Assembly (NCBI GenBank): GCA_028622995.1
Contig: JAJQJQ010000005.1
Coordinates: 6,448,001 to 6,512,000 of the forward strand
Origin: Panagrolaimus kolymaensis
Taxonomy: Eukaryota > Nematoda > Chromadorea > Rhabditida > Panagrolaimidae
DNA length: 64,000 nt
Direction of reading: 5' to 3'
Part shown: in pieces, positions 60,139-64,000 of the stretch
Position numbering within the stretch: position 1 is the stretch's first letter
How the letters are laid out: every line of letters begins with the position of its first letter
Program-made: the position numbers and the translations under genes
Notes under the pieces: model-generated
Seen by the model: the letters and a program-made list of their open reading frames with translations, nothing else
Database searches by the model: none
What the model was told of the DNA's origin: nothing

Positions 60139-61931
60139 ATGTTTAGTCTTCAAACCGAGAATGAAGATGATCCAGTAGTAGGAAATGTGAATCCAAACTT
60201 TTCAACTGGTCCAGATCATTTAACTTTTGATGCCAACTTTGAATGTGGTTTGCTATTTCTAAACGTGGAAAAATTTATTTTAAACTTTTATCAATTATTA
60301 CAGGAAATCTTGGTCGCGTTGATGCTTTGACTAACAATGAATATGACTTGTTTATAAGACCAGATACTTGTAATCCAAAATATCGAGTTTGGTTTTACTT
60401 TGCAGCTTCTAATGCTAAAATTAATCAAGTTTAAAAGGTTCAAAAGTAATGACAACGATATAATATAAATTTTAGAGAGTAGTTTTTAATGTTGTGAATT
60501 TTTCAAAGTTGCGAACTTTGTTTGATACTGGTTCAGCAGCACCCGTTTATAGAGCAGCATCTGAAACTAATTGGTAAGGTTTAAAGAATCGTTTAATATT
60601 ATTTATTCGGCTTACATTTACTTTTCTTTTGGCAACTCATTTAATTTGTAGGTCACGAGTAGCGGTAAAAAATATTTATTATTACAGTAGCAAAGCTCAT
60701 TCCGATCGTTTCATCCTTTCTTTCATTCATATTTTTCCTGATTCTGAAAAATATTATTTTGCTTATTGCATTCCTTATTCATATTCAAAGCTTCAAAAAT
60801 ATCTTTTGGAACTTGAGCAACGAAACCTTCCATATTTCAAGCGAGATCCTCTAACACATTCAGTGCAACGCCGTCGAGTCGATCTTTTAACTATCACAAA
60901 TTGTTCGAATCTTGTTAATAAACAACGAATAATTTTTATTACGGCGAGAGTCCATCCAGGTGAAACTCCATCAAGTTTTGTTCTTCATGGATTCCTCGAA
61001 TTTCTCGTGAGCAATGATCCAAGGGCACAAAGACTTCGAGAAACGTTTGTATTTAAAATTGTTCCAATGTTAAATCCCGATGGAGTGTATCTTGGAAATT
61101 ATCGATGCTCTTTGATGGGATTTGATTTAAATCGACAATGGCAAAATCCATCATCATGGGGAAATCCAACGATATATGCAACTAAAAATTTACTGATCCA
61201 ATATAATAATAATCCAGTGAGTGTTTAATTTGTCAACTCGAAAAGCTAAAAAATAAAAAATTTCAGCATATTGAGCTTTGTCTTTGCGTGGATTTGCATT
61301 CACATTCGAGGCAAACGAATTCATTTTTGTATGGAAATCTAACTACCAAAGATCCAAAGCATTGCGAACAACAACTTTATATTCCATATTTGCTTGCAGA
61401 AATGACTGAAGATTACTCGTTAAATTATACCCAATTTAATACTGATGCAGAAAAAGCTGGCACTAATCGAAGGTGAGATAATTATTTTTAACTCTATGAA
61501 AGGATTTGAGCTATAGTTTAGCCTAAGAGACTTCAAAGAATTTTCTTGAATTGTTGATAAAAACCCTCTGATTTTTAGAGCTATGGGAGCTTTGCTTGAT
61601 TCCAATTGCCTTTGTTACACAATGGAAGTTTCATTCTTTTCTTATAAACCAAATGATACTGCAACCGCTAAAAGTATCCCATATTTTGATTACACTTGTA
61701 TGTTGTTTTCTCTTTCATTTGCGAAAACAAAAAATATCTAATAATAGCTTTTTTAAAGATGAATTATTAGGTGAAAACTTTGCCCTATCGATTTTACATT
61801 ACAATGAAATTCTAAATGGCGAACGAACAATTGCAATCAAACGTTCATTTGAATCATTTTTACCCAAACGCTGTGTGAAATCTTTTAAACAATTGGGAAA
61901 ATCAATGAAATCACTGGAAATCAGAAAATAA
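60139..61931 (+). CDS. ccpp-6: Cytosolic carboxypeptidase 6 (tubulin deglutamylase, M14B)
   Basis: Seven exons (60139-60247, 60304-60428, 60476-60573, 60652-61216, 61267-61472, 61579-61697, 61759-61931) give 464 residues. The N-terminal beta domain typical of CCPs (FDANFECGNLGRVD, YDLFIRPDTCNPKYRVWFYF) precedes an M14 peptidase domain. Zinc ligands are H212 and E215 in ARVHPGETPSS, with H310 in DLHSHS. The NPDGV and DLNRQW blocks and the catalytic E384 (TMEVSFF) are present. These enzymes trim glutamates from tubulin side chains and other proteins. The domain order and short tail fit AGBL4/CCP6, the cytosolic class in C. elegans ccpp-6, rather than ccpp-1. All catalytic residues are intact. 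Confidence 0.93.
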
Positions 61932-62549
61932 TAAATCAAAAGTTATTTATAAAATGAAAAGTTTTTTTGAAAGTTTGTTGATCAAAAAGAAGAGAAAAAT
62001 TTACTTTGAAAGCAACTATTACGGTGTTTTCTTTTTTTCTGAATAAAATTCATCGTTTATTTCCCGATATCAGCTTTATGTCGTCCTATTATTAAATTAA
62101 ATCATTTTATTCAATTCTTAGAAAATTCGTGAAAATACAATTTTTTACACAAAAAATATTTTCGTAATTGTTTGTTTTTCAAATTTGCATTTTGGAGTTT
62201 TGTAATAAGTTGTTTAAAAATTTGGAGACTTGTAATAAAAACAAAATTTTTATTTTTTTTGATAATTTTTTGCGATAAAATTTGCAAAGGAAAATAACAA
62301 TAAAACATAAAGGATCAAAAATGACAAAGTTGATGTAAACAAAAAAATGAAAGAAATTGCAGAAATCAAAAGCCAACATTCTACAATAATTATTTCGCAT
62401 AAACAACATTATAAATTAATTAAGAGGAAAAGGATTTATGCCTTTTCTAAACTTTCGAGAATATGGATGAAGCTCATCGGAAATCTTTGGTTGGGGTTAA
62501 TTTAATGTTACCATTATTAACTAAGGCTTATAGAGCAGACACGCTGTAG
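61932..62549. other. Intergenic between convergent ccpp-6 and rnf-113
   Basis: 618 bp, A/T-rich, holding the two 3' ends. No exon or RNA gene seen. Confidence 0.5.
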
Positions 62550-63920
<1,371 letters not shown>

Positions 63921-64000
63921 TTTCTTTAGGTCAAAATATTGTTTCAGAATATAAATTATAAAGAAATAATACAATTATTCAACAACAGCAATTATCACAA

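Overview
The window reads as nuclear DNA of a free-living or facultative nematode, most likely from the panagrolaimid/strongyloidid side. The reasons are: very AT-rich sequence; protein genes split by introns mostly 45-60 nt long with GT...TTTTAG or TTTCAG ends; nematode-restricted families (a DB-module protein, a ShKT-peroxidase, an srh-like serpentine receptor, a vab-9-type claudin); and an F-box-like protein of the sort greatly expanded in panagrolaimids. Gene models were assembled by hand from exons. Unless an entry says otherwise, exon phases add up to an intact frame.

Region 1-21 kb has no gene I can support. It is a desert of A- and T-runs with a few GC-richer patches, a recurring short TAC(G/C/A/T)GTA motif and one long foldback (about 14733-15121). 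Region 21-26 kb is compact and housekeeping. It holds a ferritin whose ferroxidase residues are mostly lost, the Sm-G spliceosomal protein, and a minus-strand run of PRELI-type lipid-transfer protein, EMC5 and the complex I assembly factor NDUFAF6, spaced like an operon. Region 27-31 kb has a secreted ShKT heme peroxidase and a secreted DB-module protein. Region 31-37 kb has a truncated copy of a Na+/H+ antiporter gene, an F-box-like gene and the complete SLC9B-type antiporter gene. The two antiporter copies share a 460-bp stretch that is identical through introns, while their flanks differ by about 10%.

Region 37-42 kb has an Aa_trans amino-acid transporter and a vab-9/TMEM47 claudin-like gene. 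Region 46-50 kb has atg-10 and piga-1 tail to tail with 9 bp between their stop codons, then the nuclear-envelope phosphatase cnep-1 and a small secreted peptide. Region 53-64 kb has a chemoreceptor-like GPCR, ESCRT-III chmp-7, a young 313-bp hAT-type MITE, an unrecognised secreted aromatic/glycine-rich protein, the cytosolic carboxypeptidase ccpp-6 and the splicing factor rnf-113.

Most genes are independent housekeeping units. Functional themes are membrane and mitochondrial/ER biogenesis (PRELI, EMC5, NDUFAF6, PIG-A, CNEP-1, CHMP7), cuticle and extracellular proteins (peroxidase, DB, secreted unknown), and mRNA splicing (SmG, RNF113). I found no multi-gene defence or metabolic system. The most unusual signals are the converted antiporter tract, the intact hAT MITE, the inactivated ferritin centre and the long foldback.
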